In this document: piece after piece, positions 11,280-20,964 of the stretch | Layout of the letters: each line of letters opens with the position of its first letter | Position numbering within the stretch: position 1 is the stretch's first letter | Source: Candidatus Tectimicrobiota bacterium | Lineage (GTDB): Bacteria > JACPUC01 | Direction: 5' to 3' | Length of the DNA stretch: 64,000 nucleotides | NCBI GenBank assembly: GCA_016192455.1 | Contig: JACPUC010000009.1 | Span: 66,886-130,885 of the forward strand | Notes under the pieces: generated by a model | Seen by the model: the letters and a program-made list of their open reading frames with translations, nothing else | What the model was told of the DNA's origin: nothing | Databases searched by the model: none | Made by a program: the position numbers and the translations under genes

Positions 11280-11669
11280 TGGAGCTCCCCTCTGGGAAGG
11301 ATTCACCTACCCTCCTTCACCTCCAGGGAATCGGTACCACGCCTTCCGCCTTCACTCAACGGTGAAGCGGCATGGCTTCACTCCCCCCGCGGCTCCGTCT
11401 CCCCGCCGAAGGGGGACGCCGCGATCGCCGTTCGATCCCGCGGCAGGCCATTCTCAATCGCTTTTTCTTTGTCTTTTTTTTGCAACGAACGACTTTTTCC
11501 TTGATCTTCGTGTTTTCTTCATACATCTTAGAAGCAACGGCAGAGGTCGGCAAGCGCTCGGTGGGCGTTCGGGCGCCGTACGCCGCGCTCGGGCGCCCCG
11601 GGAGGCGAGGGGGCAAACGGCGCGGCAACGGCTCATGCTGACAGGCCCCCCTGCACGAGGAGCACCACG
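11280..11669. promoter_or_regulatory. Divergent control region upstream of lexA, with an AT-rich tract
   Basis: This is the only region upstream of lexA. It contains a strikingly T-rich, low-GC tract at about 11459-11530, including a run of eight T and a second run at CGACTTTTTCC, in otherwise GC-rich DNA. A sequence TTGATC followed 15 nt later by TACATC could be a weak sigma-70 promoter. No clean LexA operator palindrome could be recognised; GAACG occurs inside the tract. The position suggests a promoter with an upstream element for lexA and possibly for the divergent small gene. Confidence 0.4.
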
Positions 11670-12314
11670 ATGTACGTCACGAAGCGGCAGCGGCAAATCT
11701 ACGAGTTCATCAAGGCCAGCATCGAGACCAACGGCTACGCTCCCAGCCTGCAGGAAATCGGTGCTCAGTTCAACCTCTCCTCCCTCGCCACCATCCACAA
11801 GCACCTCACCAACCTGGAGGAGAAGGGCCTCATCGTGCGCCACTGGAACCGCAGCCGCGCCATCGAGCTGACCACCCCGCCAAGCCCCACCACCACGCAG
11901 CGCGGCGGCCGCCCCGTGTCCTCCGCCGTGGAGCTGCCGCTGCTCGGGCGCATCGCCGCCGGCCAGCCGCTGGAGGCCGTGCAGGACAGCGAGAGCATCC
12001 TCGTGCCGCCGGACATGGTCGGCCGCCAGAAGACCTACGTCCTGCGCGTCACCGGCGACTCGATGATCGAGGAGCACATCCGCGAAGGGGACTACGTCAT
12101 CGTCGAGGAGCGCCAAACCGCCTCGAACGGCGACACCGTCGTCGCCCTCATCGACGGCGACAGCGCCACGCTGAAGAAGTTCTTCCGCGAGGGCGACCGC
12201 ATCCGCCTGCAGCCGGCCAACGCCACCATGCAGCCGATCTACGTCACCGGCGACCGCCTCGCCATCCAGGGCATCGTCATCGGCATCCTGCGGAAGTACC
12301 GGGCCGGGAGGTAG
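11670..12314 (+). CDS. lexA: LexA repressor, SOS regulator and self-cleaving S24 peptidase
   Basis: LexA represses DNA-damage genes and cleaves itself when RecA is activated. The 214-aa protein has an N-terminal winged helix (YVTKRQRQIYEFIKASIETN, with APSLQEIGAQFNLSS as recognition region). A linker follows with the scissile Ala97-Gly98 in GRIAAGQPLEA. The S24 domain has nucleophile Ser131 (VTGDSM) and general base Lys169 in SATLKKFF. All functional residues are present. GGAGCACCACG precedes the ATG. Downstream on the same strand lie a small basic ORF, a DNA adenine methylase and dinB. dinB is a typical LexA target, so this is probably a local SOS block. Confidence 0.97.
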   Translation: MYVTKRQRQIYEFIKASIETNGYAPSLQEIGAQFNLSSLATIHKHLTNLEEKGLIVRHWNRSRAIELTTPPSPTTTQRGGRPVSSAVELPLLGRIAAGQPLEAVQDSESILVPPDMVGRQKTYVLRVTGDSMIEEHIREGDYVIVEERQTASNGDTVVALIDGDSATLKKFFREGDRIRLQPANATMQPIYVTGDRLAIQGIVIGILRKYRAGR

Positions 12315-12326
12315 GGAGGCGACGTG

Positions 12327-12575
12327 ATGCTTTGGAAGGAACGCAATCAGGTGAAGCGCCGGATGTGGGGGCTGACGCTTAGGCGGCAGATGCGGCGGCT
12401 GCCGCTGCCGAGCGTGCTGGAGGCGGCCGAGCTGCGGCGCCGGCGGCAGGCGCAGCTCATCGCCCTGGCGCTGGCGGCCGAAAGCGGCGCGCGACAATTC
12501 CACAATGGAAGCAAGCCGCCATCATCCATGAACGTGGCCAATGCCCGCTCGTGTTGCTTCGCAAACGTCCGCTAA
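12327..12575 (+). CDS. Small basic hypothetical protein downstream of lexA, possibly truncated
   Basis: This 82-aa ORF begins 12 nt after lexA, with GGGAGGCGACGTG before the ATG (a GTG directly in front, at 12324, is the alternative start). It could be translated from the lexA transcript. The N-terminal 55 residues are Arg- and Leu-rich (RMWGLTLRRQMRRLPLP, ELRRRRQAQLIALALAAE) and probably helical. The last 25 residues lose this character and end only 11 bp before repeat copy C, so the original 3' end may have been replaced when the repeat arrived. No family is recognised. The position resembles damage-inducible accessory genes near lexA, but that is only context. Confidence 0.4.
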   Translation: MLWKERNQVKRRMWGLTLRRQMRRLPLPSVLEAAELRRRRQAQLIALALAAESGARQFHNGSKPPSSMNVANARSCCFANVR

Positions 12576-12586
12576 TAAATTGGATG

Positions 12587-12728
12587 CGTTGCAGGCGACA
12601 TTTTTGTGGGGGACCCTTGCTCCCCTGCCGCCCCAGCGGGGAAGGCTCCACGCCCATTCCCCGCGAGCTGCGCAGCAGCTCGCGGAGAAGGGGTGCGCGA
12701 GGGGGCGCGGCTCCCTCGCACGAAAACT
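12587..12728 (+). repeat. Interspersed modular repeat, copy C, left flank of the methylase gene
   Basis: This copy begins with CGTTGCAGG and a TTTTTGTGGGGGACCCTTGC module. It contains a perfect hairpin at 12661-12685 (arms CCGCGAGCTG and CAGCTCGCGG, loop CGCAG) and ends with GGGGTGCGCGAGGGGGCG, CTCCCTCGCA and a short A-run. The same outer modules occur in the same order and orientation at 13723-13869 on the other side of the methylase gene. Confidence 0.85.
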
Positions 12729-12773
12729 CCCTTCGCCAGAACCAGTATTCGCTCTTCGCTCGCGGGATAACCT

Positions 12774-13649
12774 ATGAAGCAAAAACTCCCGTCACAAATT
12801 TACCTCGATGAAAAGTCGCTACACCATGACAATGGCAGCATTGCACGCCGCCGCTCGAAACTCATCGCCTTCGGTTGGTATGGTGGTAAGTTCAATCACC
12901 TCAATTGGCTGCTTCCTTTATTGCCGAGGTGCCATCATTATTGCGAGCCGTTTGCCGGCTCAGCCGCGGTCCTGTTCAATCGTGATCCCTCTCCTGTTGA
13001 AACGTACAACGATCTTGATGGCGAGGTCGTCAACTTTTTCCGTGTCTTGCGCGAGCAGAAAGAGAAGCTGCTCGAGTCCATAGGGCTTACGCCATTTTCC
13101 AGGGAAGAATTCTACTTTGCCGTAACGGATAGCGAAGAACCGTTATCCGATTTGGAACACGCGCGCCGTTTCTTTGTGCGGGCGCGACAGGCGCGCACGG
13201 GTCTGGCGCAAACCGCCTCGCTCGGGCGCTGGGCGAACTGCAAGAACACCAGCCGCGCCGGCATGTCCGGGGTGGTATCGCGCTGGCTCGGCAGCGTGGA
13301 GATGCTGCCGGAAATCGCCGCGCGCCTCCTGCGTGTGCAGATCGAAAACCGCCCGGCGGTGGATGCCATTCGCTTGTATGACAGCCCTTCGACCCTGTTT
13401 TACTGCGATCCGCCGTATGTTCACGACAGCCGCGGCGACAGCAAAGCTTACGGTTTCGAGATGAATGACCTCGCGCACCAGGAGCTGGCGCGGCTCCTTC
13501 AGCAGTGCAAGGGGATGGTCGCTCTTTCGGGGTATCGTTGCGATCTGCTGGATTCCGTCTATAAAGACTGGCGCCGCCATGACGCCCCTGCGAAATACTG
13601 CCACTCCATCAAGAAACCGCGTCAGGAGGCGCTCTGGGTGAACTATTAA
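12774..13649 (+). CDS. DNA adenine N6-methyltransferase, D12 (Dam-like) class, solitary
   Basis: This 291-aa enzyme transfers a methyl group from S-adenosylmethionine to adenine N6. Motifs in order are FGWYGGK (33-39), SAM-binding motif I EPFAGSAAVLFN (58-69), and catalytic motif IV DPPY (212-215) in STLFYCDPPYVHDS. This is the alpha/D12 arrangement of Dam and phage-type enzymes. No restriction endonuclease is adjacent, so it is probably an orphan methylase; the target sequence cannot be read from this. Base composition is visibly less GC-rich than in lexA or dinB. Direct copies of an interspersed repeat flank it on both sides, which suggests acquisition as a cassette between lexA and dinB. 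The start is uncertain within the first 30 residues, which are poorly conserved. Confidence 0.92.
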   Translation: MKQKLPSQIYLDEKSLHHDNGSIARRRSKLIAFGWYGGKFNHLNWLLPLLPRCHHYCEPFAGSAAVLFNRDPSPVETYNDLDGEVVNFFRVLREQKEKLLESIGLTPFSREEFYFAVTDSEEPLSDLEHARRFFVRARQARTGLAQTASLGRWANCKNTSRAGMSGVVSRWLGSVEMLPEIAARLLRVQIENRPAVDAIRLYDSPSTLFYCDPPYVHDSRGDSKAYGFEMNDLAHQELARLLQQCKGMVALSGYRCDLLDSVYKDWRRHDAPAKYCHSIKKPRQEALWVNY

Positions 13650-13722
13650 CGCTTGCTGAGTCGCGACATGCTTGTTGATTATGCTAGTAGTGCGTCTCAC
13701 GAGTTCGTTGATACATTTAATT

Positions 13723-13869
13723 CGTTGCAGGTGGCATTGGCAGGAAGATTTCTTGTGGGGAACCCTTGCTCCCGCACATTCCCAATCCGCGCGAGCGGTA
13801 GGGGCGGTTCACGAACCGCCCCTACGAGTAGGGGTGCGCGAGGGGGCGCGGCTCCCTCGCAGAAAAACT
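13723..13869 (+). repeat. Interspersed modular repeat, copy D, right flank of the methylase gene, with exchanged hairpin
   Basis: Same outer modules as copy C: CGTTGCAGG, TTTCTTGTGGGGAACCCTTG and CTCCC on the left, and GGGGTGCGCGAGGGGGCG, CTCCCTCGCA and an A-run on the right. The family hairpin in the middle is replaced by another palindrome at 13798-13825, with arms GTAGGGGCGGTTC and GAACCGCCCCTAC. That second palindrome also occurs on its own at 21150-21177. The element therefore looks modular. Confidence 0.82.
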
Positions 13870-13873
13870 GTCT

Positions 13874-13906
13874 AAGATTGGCAACAATCTTGCTAATTTC
13901 GTTAAT
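13874..13906 (+). promoter_or_regulatory. Candidate dinB promoter with overlapping inverted repeat
   Basis: The -35 TTGGCA (13878-13883) and -10 GTTAAT (13901-13906) are separated by 17 bp, a reasonable sigma-70 match. A perfect inverted repeat, AAGATTG then loop GCAA then CAATCTT (13874-13891), overlaps the -35, as an operator would. It does not match a LexA operator that I can name, and lexA itself has no obvious copy. It lies about 110 bp before the dinB start. Confidence 0.4.
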
Positions 13907-14014
13907 GAACGTATGAGGCAGGAAATTAGGAAATCAACGCCCCCCTTCTCGCTGCCGCGCAGGCGTGGCGGCGCCGGAAGGAGTGGGGGGGCCTGCCTCG
14001 CCAGAAGATCACCC

Positions 14015-15295
14015 ATGCGGCAGATTCTCCATGTTGACATGGATACGTTCTTCGTGGCGGTGGAGCAGCGCCTCGATCCGTCGCTGCTCGGCAAGCCGGT
14101 CATCGTCGGCGGGCATCCCGAGGGGCGCGGCGTGGTGGCGGCGTGCTCCTACGAGGCCCGCGCCTTCGGCGTGCACTCCGCCATGCCGCTGGCGCAGGCT
14201 TTGCGCCTCTGCCCGCGCGCCGTCTTCCTGCGCGGCGCCTATGACAACTACCTGCGCGCCAGCCTGGAAGTCTTCCGCATCCTGAAGCAGTTCACCCCCC
14301 TCGTCGAGCCGACCTCCCTCGACGAGGCGTACCTCGACGTCAGCGCCTGCCTGCGCCTGCACGGCCATGCCATGGCGATCGCGGAGACGATCCACGAGCG
14401 CATCGCCGGGCGGCTGGCGCTGCCCGCCTCGGTGGGTCTCGCCACCAGCAAGATCGTGGCCAAGGTGGCCTCGCGGCGCGCCAAGCCGAACGGCATCCTG
14501 CGCGTCCTTCCCGGCGCGGAGGCGGCGTTCCTGGCGCCGCTCTCCCTGCGCGAGCTGCCGGGCATCGGGCCGAGCACGGCGGAGCGCCTCCAGAGCCTCG
14601 GCCTGCGCGCCATCGGCGAGCTGGCGCACCTGCCGCCCGCCATGCTCGAGACCGTCTTCGGCAAGACAGGTCGCCTGCTGACGCAGCGCGCCCGCGGCAT
14701 CGACGCCTCCCCCGTGGTCACCGGCTCCGTGGTCAAGTCGGTCGGCCACGAAACCACCTTTGAAACGGATACCGCCGACCGCGGGGAGCTCGAAGCGGTC
14801 CTCGCCCACCTCACCGAGAAGGCCACGCGCCGCCTGCGCCGCCTCCCCATGCAGGCCCGGACCGTCACCCTGAAGCTGCGCTACGCCGATTTCACGACCG
14901 TCAGCCGCTCCCGCACCCTGCGCGCCGCCACCGACCTCGACACCGAGGTCTATCGCACCGCCGGCCGCCTCCTGCGCAGCCTGTTGACGCGCCGCGTGCG
15001 CGTCCGCCTCCTCGGCGTCAGCCTCTCGAACCTCTGCGAGGGCGAGCGCCAGCTCGACCTCTTCGGCGAGGGGCGCTGCGCCAAGTACCGCGGCTTCTAC
15101 CGCGCCGTCGATACCCTGCGGGACCGGTTTGGCTTCGATGTGGTGACCGTGGGGCGCGCCGCCCTCTTGCAGCCGGCCGCGCGGCGGGGCGAGCGCCACC
15201 TCAACCCGTTTCGACCCGCGCTTGACCAGGAAGAGAGGAAGAAGGGAGAGGGCACGCCGGAGGAGGGCGGGCCGTCGTTCCAGGACGCGGCCTGA
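14015..15295 (+). CDS. dinB: DNA polymerase IV (Y-family translesion polymerase)
   Basis: Pol IV copies past damaged bases without proofreading. The 426-aa protein has catalytic Asp8 in HVDMDTFFVAVEQR, the SYEARAFGVHSAMP block, the acidic pair at 103-104 in PTSLDEAYLDVS, and the helix-hairpin-helix region LRELPGIGPSTAERLQSLG. The little-finger domain follows, with a canonical beta-clamp-binding motif QLDLF at about 346-350. A poorly conserved tail of about 75 residues follows the clamp motif. I chose ATG 14015 because the conserved protein starts there; an ATG at 13913 would add 34 unconserved residues. It lies downstream of lexA and a methylase, consistent with SOS control. It faces the minus-strand hydantoinase B gene, 44 bp away. 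Confidence 0.96.
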   Translation: MRQILHVDMDTFFVAVEQRLDPSLLGKPVIVGGHPEGRGVVAACSYEARAFGVHSAMPLAQALRLCPRAVFLRGAYDNYLRASLEVFRILKQFTPLVEPTSLDEAYLDVSACLRLHGHAMAIAETIHERIAGRLALPASVGLATSKIVAKVASRRAKPNGILRVLPGAEAAFLAPLSLRELPGIGPSTAERLQSLGLRAIGELAHLPPAMLETVFGKTGRLLTQRARGIDASPVVTGSVVKSVGHETTFETDTADRGELEAVLAHLTEKATRRLRRLPMQARTVTLKLRYADFTTVSRSRTLRAATDLDTEVYRTAGRLLRSLLTRRVRVRLLGVSLSNLCEGERQLDLFGEGRCAKYRGFYRAVDTLRDRFGFDVVTVGRAALLQPAARRGERHLNPFRPALDQEERKKGEGTPEEGGPSFQDAA

Positions 15296-15339
15296 GAGAG
15301 CCGCCGGCGCCGGCCGCCAGCGGCAACTTAACGACAGCC

Positions 15340-17394
15340 TCAAATCCGGTGGATGAGTCGGTTCGGCGCGCCATCCGGCCAGGAGCCGAAGTAGCGCAGC
15401 ACCCCCTCGGGCGGGCGCCGCCGCGACCACGCCGCGACGAACTCTGCGTAGGGGAGGGCTTGTTCCTTGCGCCGGGCGCGCGCCGCCTGCCGCCGGCGCT
15501 GCGTCTCGCCGTCGTCGACTTTCAGGGTGGCGGGATTGTAGGCCACGCGGTAGACCTGCTCGATCGCCCAGGGTGACACGGCGCCTTTGCGCAGGTCCTC
15601 CATGAGCGCCTGGGGATCGCGTTCCAGCACGTCGCCGTAGCCTCCGCCGCCGGCCACGTTGACGATGAAAAGATCGCCCCGTTCCAGGATGCGCGGCCGC
15701 CGCGTCTTACTCTCCACGGTGTAGGCGCCGCTGATCGTACGCTCCCGCATGAGCTGCTTCGAGCTGGTCGGCAGGTCGAGGGCGCTCTGCGCCAGCTTCT
15801 CGAAAAGGTTGCTGTGGCGCACCTGCAGGCCGGGATGGATGGCGTGCGGGTAGCCCCCGAAGAGGCCGCTGTGCGACGGGAACTTGCTCTCCTTGGCCGC
15901 CTGCTGGTAGCTCGAGCGCGGCACGAGGTGCGGGGCGTAGGCGGCGGAGAGACCGGCGCCGCCCCGGTACTTGCCATGCCCGCAGCTATCGGCGAGCATG
16001 CGCATGAAGAGGTGCAGGTGGGGCTGATCGTTCTCCAGGTCCTCCACGTCCGCCCCCTTGCCGTGCGGGCCGTGGCTGAAGCCGAAGCAGTCGATGCCGT
16101 CCGCGTCGAACCGGGCTGGTCCCCCCTGGGCGTTGAGGGCGTAGGACATCGAATCGGTGACTCGCACGCCGTACTGGTTCTCGCCGGCCACCACCGCCCC
16201 GAAGGCGGCGGAATTGATGCTGGCGCAGACGAGCTCGCGCGTCGGGCTGTCGAACATCATCTTGCCGAAGGTCACCGCCAGCGGCTGCCAGAGGTTCATC
16301 ATCACGAAGACCGAGTTGGCCACGGCGGCATCGTGGCTGGCGTTGAACACGCACCCTTGCGGGGCCACGAAGTGCAGGGGCGCGAAGGCCCCGGAGGAGA
16401 GGGGGAAGTCGTGGAAGGGGTAAAGGTAGAGGTAGACGGCCGCGGCGGCCCGCACGATGTGCAGGTAGCAGTGGTACGAGCCTTCGTTCTCCGGTGAGCT
16501 GCCCGTCAGGTCGATGGTAATCTCGTCCCCATGCTTGATGAGAGCGAAGGAGACGCGCAGCAGGGCGTCATCGAGGCCGATGGTGTCGCTGAAGACGGTG
16601 TGGCGGTAAGTGCCGTCGTTCCATTGCCCGATGCGCTCGCGCACGGCCGCCTCGGTGTGGCTCAGCATGCGCCGGAAGAGGCCGTGCAGGAACGGTACGC
16701 CGCGCTTTGCGGCAAGCTCCTGGAGGCGCACCCGGATGCGGTCGCAGGCGGCGACGCGGGCGCGCACGTCAAGCATCTGCATGCGCGGCGCCCGCCCGAC
16801 CATGTTTGACATCATCTCCAGCAGGTCATCGCGCAGGCGGTAGTTCTCACCGATGCGGATAGGCGTCAGGCGCATGCCTTCGTCGTAGCGGCTGCGGGCG
16901 CTCACCGGCATGCCCCCCGGCTCGATGGCGCCGGTCTCCGGCTGGTGCGCCGCCGAGAGCGCCCAGGCGATGATCTCTCCCTCGTGGAACACCGGCATGA
17001 TGGCGATCTGGTCGGGGTTGTGGATGCCGCCGTAGAGGGCGTCGTTGCAGTAGAAGATGTCCCCCTCCCGCACCCCGACGGTGGGGTTGTCCTTCCAGTA
17101 GCGCAGGATGAACTTGATGGGGATGATGCCGGTGATGCAGTGCAGGTAGGTGCCGAGCACCGCCACCACCTGGTCACCCACCGGGCTGTAAATCGCCGTG
17201 ACGATGTCGCCGGCATGGATGAAGGCCGAGACCCCCAGGCGCGTCAGCACCTCCTTGGACTCCTGGCAGATCATCTGCAGCTTCTCGCTGTAAATCTCGT
17301 AGTCGCCGAGCTGCAGCTTCTCCATGCAGGCGTACTCGTACTGCGTGATCGGTTCCGGTTTCACCTGATCGAGAAGCGAGAAATCCATCAACAT
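15340..17394 (-). CDS. Hydantoinase B/oxoprolinase family protein (acetone carboxylase alpha-like), orphan
   Basis: This 684-aa HyuB-type protein has EGDIFYCNDALYGGIHNPDQ, the AAHQPETGAIEPGGMP region and the C-terminal NVAGGGGYGDVLERDPQAL block typical of HyuB and of acetone or acetophenone carboxylase subunits. These act in ATP-dependent hydantoin or oxoproline cleavage, or in ketone carboxylation, always with a HyuA-type partner. No HyuA gene is present on either side (dinB and purD are the neighbours), which is unusual. I chose ATG 17394 because GAAGGGGCGG precedes it; an ATG 6 nt downstream is equally possible. An Arg-rich C-terminal extension (about 60 residues) follows the usual domain end. 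The substrate is unknown. Confidence 0.88.
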   Translation of the reverse strand: MLMDFSLLDQVKPEPITQYEYACMEKLQLGDYEIYSEKLQMICQESKEVLTRLGVSAFIHAGDIVTAIYSPVGDQVVAVLGTYLHCITGIIPIKFILRYWKDNPTVGVREGDIFYCNDALYGGIHNPDQIAIMPVFHEGEIIAWALSAAHQPETGAIEPGGMPVSARSRYDEGMRLTPIRIGENYRLRDDLLEMMSNMVGRAPRMQMLDVRARVAACDRIRVRLQELAAKRGVPFLHGLFRRMLSHTEAAVRERIGQWNDGTYRHTVFSDTIGLDDALLRVSFALIKHGDEITIDLTGSSPENEGSYHCYLHIVRAAAAVYLYLYPFHDFPLSSGAFAPLHFVAPQGCVFNASHDAAVANSVFVMMNLWQPLAVTFGKMMFDSPTRELVCASINSAAFGAVVAGENQYGVRVTDSMSYALNAQGGPARFDADGIDCFGFSHGPHGKGADVEDLENDQPHLHLFMRMLADSCGHGKYRGGAGLSAAYAPHLVPRSSYQQAAKESKFPSHSGLFGGYPHAIHPGLQVRHSNLFEKLAQSALDLPTSSKQLMRERTISGAYTVESKTRRPRILERGDLFIVNVAGGGGYGDVLERDPQALMEDLRKGAVSPWAIEQVYRVAYNPATLKVDDGETQRRRQAARARRKEQALPYAEFVAAWSRRRPPEGVLRYFGSWPDGAPNRLIHRI

Positions 17395-17614
17395 CGCTTC
17401 CGCCCCTTCTATGCCGCAGCCCCTCGGCCCCCATCGCCGGCCCAGAGGATGAACCGGGTGGGGGGCGAGGCGGCAAACGTCAATGCATCTGTTCTTCGTC
17501 AACTATGGTACGACGAGAGCGAAAAGTACAGGGGGAATATGCCCCGCGACGGAGGGGACCACCGCCCCGCAAGGCGCCGGGGGCGCGGCCGGAGGCAGAC
17601 GGGAGCGCCGCGCG

Positions 17615-18889
17615 CTAGCCGGCGCGCTCGGCTTTGGCGCCGATATCGGTGCGGTACTGCGCGCCCTCCCAGGAGATGCAGTGCGCGGCGGCGTAAGCGC
17701 GCCGGCGGGCTTCGGCGAAGGTGGGCGCCACGGCGGTCACTCCCAGCACCCGGCCGCCGTTGGTCAGCCACGCCGCGCCCTGGCGCCGGGTGCCGGCATG
17801 GTAGATGGTAACACCCTCCACCTTGCCTGCCTCGTCGAGACCGGAGATTGCCCTGCCCTTCTCGTACGCCCCCGGGTAGCCGCCCGAGGCCATGACGACG
17901 CAGACCGCCGACGCCGCGCGCTGCTTCAGGGGCAGCGTGTGGAGTCGTCCCTCGGCCGTGGCCATCAGGACCTCCAGCAGGTCGCCGTCGAGGAGCGGCA
18001 GGATGACCTGGGCCTCGGGGTCTCCGAAACGAACATTGAACTCCAGGACGCGCAGGGCGCCCTCCTTGATCATCAAGCCAGCGTAAAGGATGCCGCGGAA
18101 CGGCGAGCCTGCGGCGGCCATGCCGCGCACCACCGGCTGCATCACCTGCCGCATGGCGGCCTCGGCCAGCGCCCGCGTGACGATGGGCGCCGGGGCGTAC
18201 GCCCCCATGCCGCCGGTGTTGGGGCCGCGGTCGCCGTCGCCGATCGGCTTGTGGTCCTGCGAGGGGGCCAGGGGCGCAATGGTCTCCCCATCCACCAAGG
18301 CGATGAAGGAGGCTTCCTCACCCTCGAGGAACTCCTCGACCAGGAGGCGCTCGCCCGCGGCGCCGAACTCGCGCTCCTCCATCATGCGGCGGATGGCCTC
18401 CTCGGCCTGCCGCCGATCCTGGCAGATGATGGCTCCCTTGCCCGCCGCCAGGCCGTCCGCCTTCACCACCAGGGGCGCCCGCATGCGCGCCGCGGCCTGG
18501 CGCGCCTCGCCGGGTGTGGCGCAGAGGTGCGCCTCGGCGGTGGGGACGCCGCAGCGGCGCATGACCTGCTTGGCGAAGACCTTGCTCCCTTCGAGCGCGG
18601 CGGCGGCGCGGCTCGGCCCAACGATGCGCAAGCCGGCGCTCTGAAAGGCGTCGACAATCCCCAGCGTCAGCGGCGCCTCCGGCCCCACCACCGTGAGGTC
18701 GATCGACTCGCGCCGGGCAAAATCGTAGAGCGTGGCCACATCTTCGGCGGCAATCGGCAGCAGCCGCGCCTGCAGGCCGATGCCGTCGTTCCCCGGCGCG
18801 CAATAGAGTTCCGGCGCGGCGGCGCTCTGGGCGAGCTGGGCGACGAGCGCATGCTCCCGCCCACCCGCGCCGACGACGAGGACCTTCAT
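17615..18889 (-). CDS. purD: Phosphoribosylamine-glycine ligase (GAR synthetase)
   Basis: PurD catalyses ATP-dependent ligation of phosphoribosylamine and glycine, the second step of de novo purine synthesis. This 424-aa ATP-grasp enzyme begins MKVLVVGAGGREHALV. It contains PSRAAAALEGSKVFAKQVM, VVKADGLAAGKG (ATP-binding loop), the FLEGEEAS segment, SQDHKPIGDGDRGPNTGGMG and LEFNVRFGDPEAQ, all diagnostic. The start at 18889 follows GGGAGCAGGGT. It lies downstream of purH on the same strand. The 210-bp gap between them is largely filled by repeat copy E, so the two may be one operon interrupted by a later insertion. Confidence 0.98.
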   Translation of the reverse strand: MKVLVVGAGGREHALVAQLAQSAAAPELYCAPGNDGIGLQARLLPIAAEDVATLYDFARRESIDLTVVGPEAPLTLGIVDAFQSAGLRIVGPSRAAAALEGSKVFAKQVMRRCGVPTAEAHLCATPGEARQAAARMRAPLVVKADGLAAGKGAIICQDRRQAEEAIRRMMEEREFGAAGERLLVEEFLEGEEASFIALVDGETIAPLAPSQDHKPIGDGDRGPNTGGMGAYAPAPIVTRALAEAAMRQVMQPVVRGMAAAGSPFRGILYAGLMIKEGALRVLEFNVRFGDPEAQVILPLLDGDLLEVLMATAEGRLHTLPLKQRAASAVCVVMASGGYPGAYEKGRAISGLDEAGKVEGVTIYHAGTRRQGAAWLTNGGRVLGVTAVAPTFAEARRRAYAAAHCISWEGAQYRTDIGAKAERAG

Positions 18890-18943
18890 ACCCTGCTCCC
18901 GCGACCTCGCTGCCCTCTTACTTCTGCTATCGCCGGGCCTCAA

Positions 18944-19043
18944 ACCTGGGGGATCATTGATCCCCCAGACCCCCTCTCCTCGCGAGCTGCGCCGCAGCTC
19001 GCGTAAGCGGGGTGCGCGAGGGGAGATTGTCCCCTCGCATCAT
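18944..19043 (+). repeat. Interspersed modular repeat, copy E, between purH and purD
   Basis: Two palindromes sit side by side. A perfect one at 18946-18968 has arms CTGGGGGATCA and TGATCCCCCAG around a single T. The family hairpin at 18981-19003 has arms CGCGAGCTG and CAGCTCGCG. They are followed by GCGGGGTGCGCGAGGGGA and CCCCTCGCA. Inside a purH-purD transcript these hairpins could affect RNA stability or partial termination. Confidence 0.75.
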
Positions 19044-19099
19044 TTCTTCGCTGCATCGAAGTGTGGAACCTTGGTCCGCGAGTTTCTAAGGCGCGACGA

Positions 19100-20719
<1,620 letters not shown>

Positions 20720-20964
20720 CGCCGACTCCCCACCGAACGTTCCAGCAGCACCGGTCTGGCGGCAGCTCCAGCGGCAACGGGGCGCGCCGGCCGCGGCCCG
20801 CCCCCGACGACCCGACAGGGGCATGGTAGCCGAGACCCCCCGGAGGTTCAAGGTGACCGGTGCAAGGCAGGTCCCCATGGGCCTGCGGCCCGCCCGCGAA
20901 GGGATGACCATGGGGTTTCCAGGGAGCGACCGTCTCTCCTGTCGAAGGGTTCGGCACCCGGGCT

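Noticed and set aside
12587-13869. Insertion sequence carrying the methylase
   Set aside because: There is no transposase gene and the flanking copies are direct, not terminal inverted, repeats; only a repeat-bracketed cassette can be claimed.
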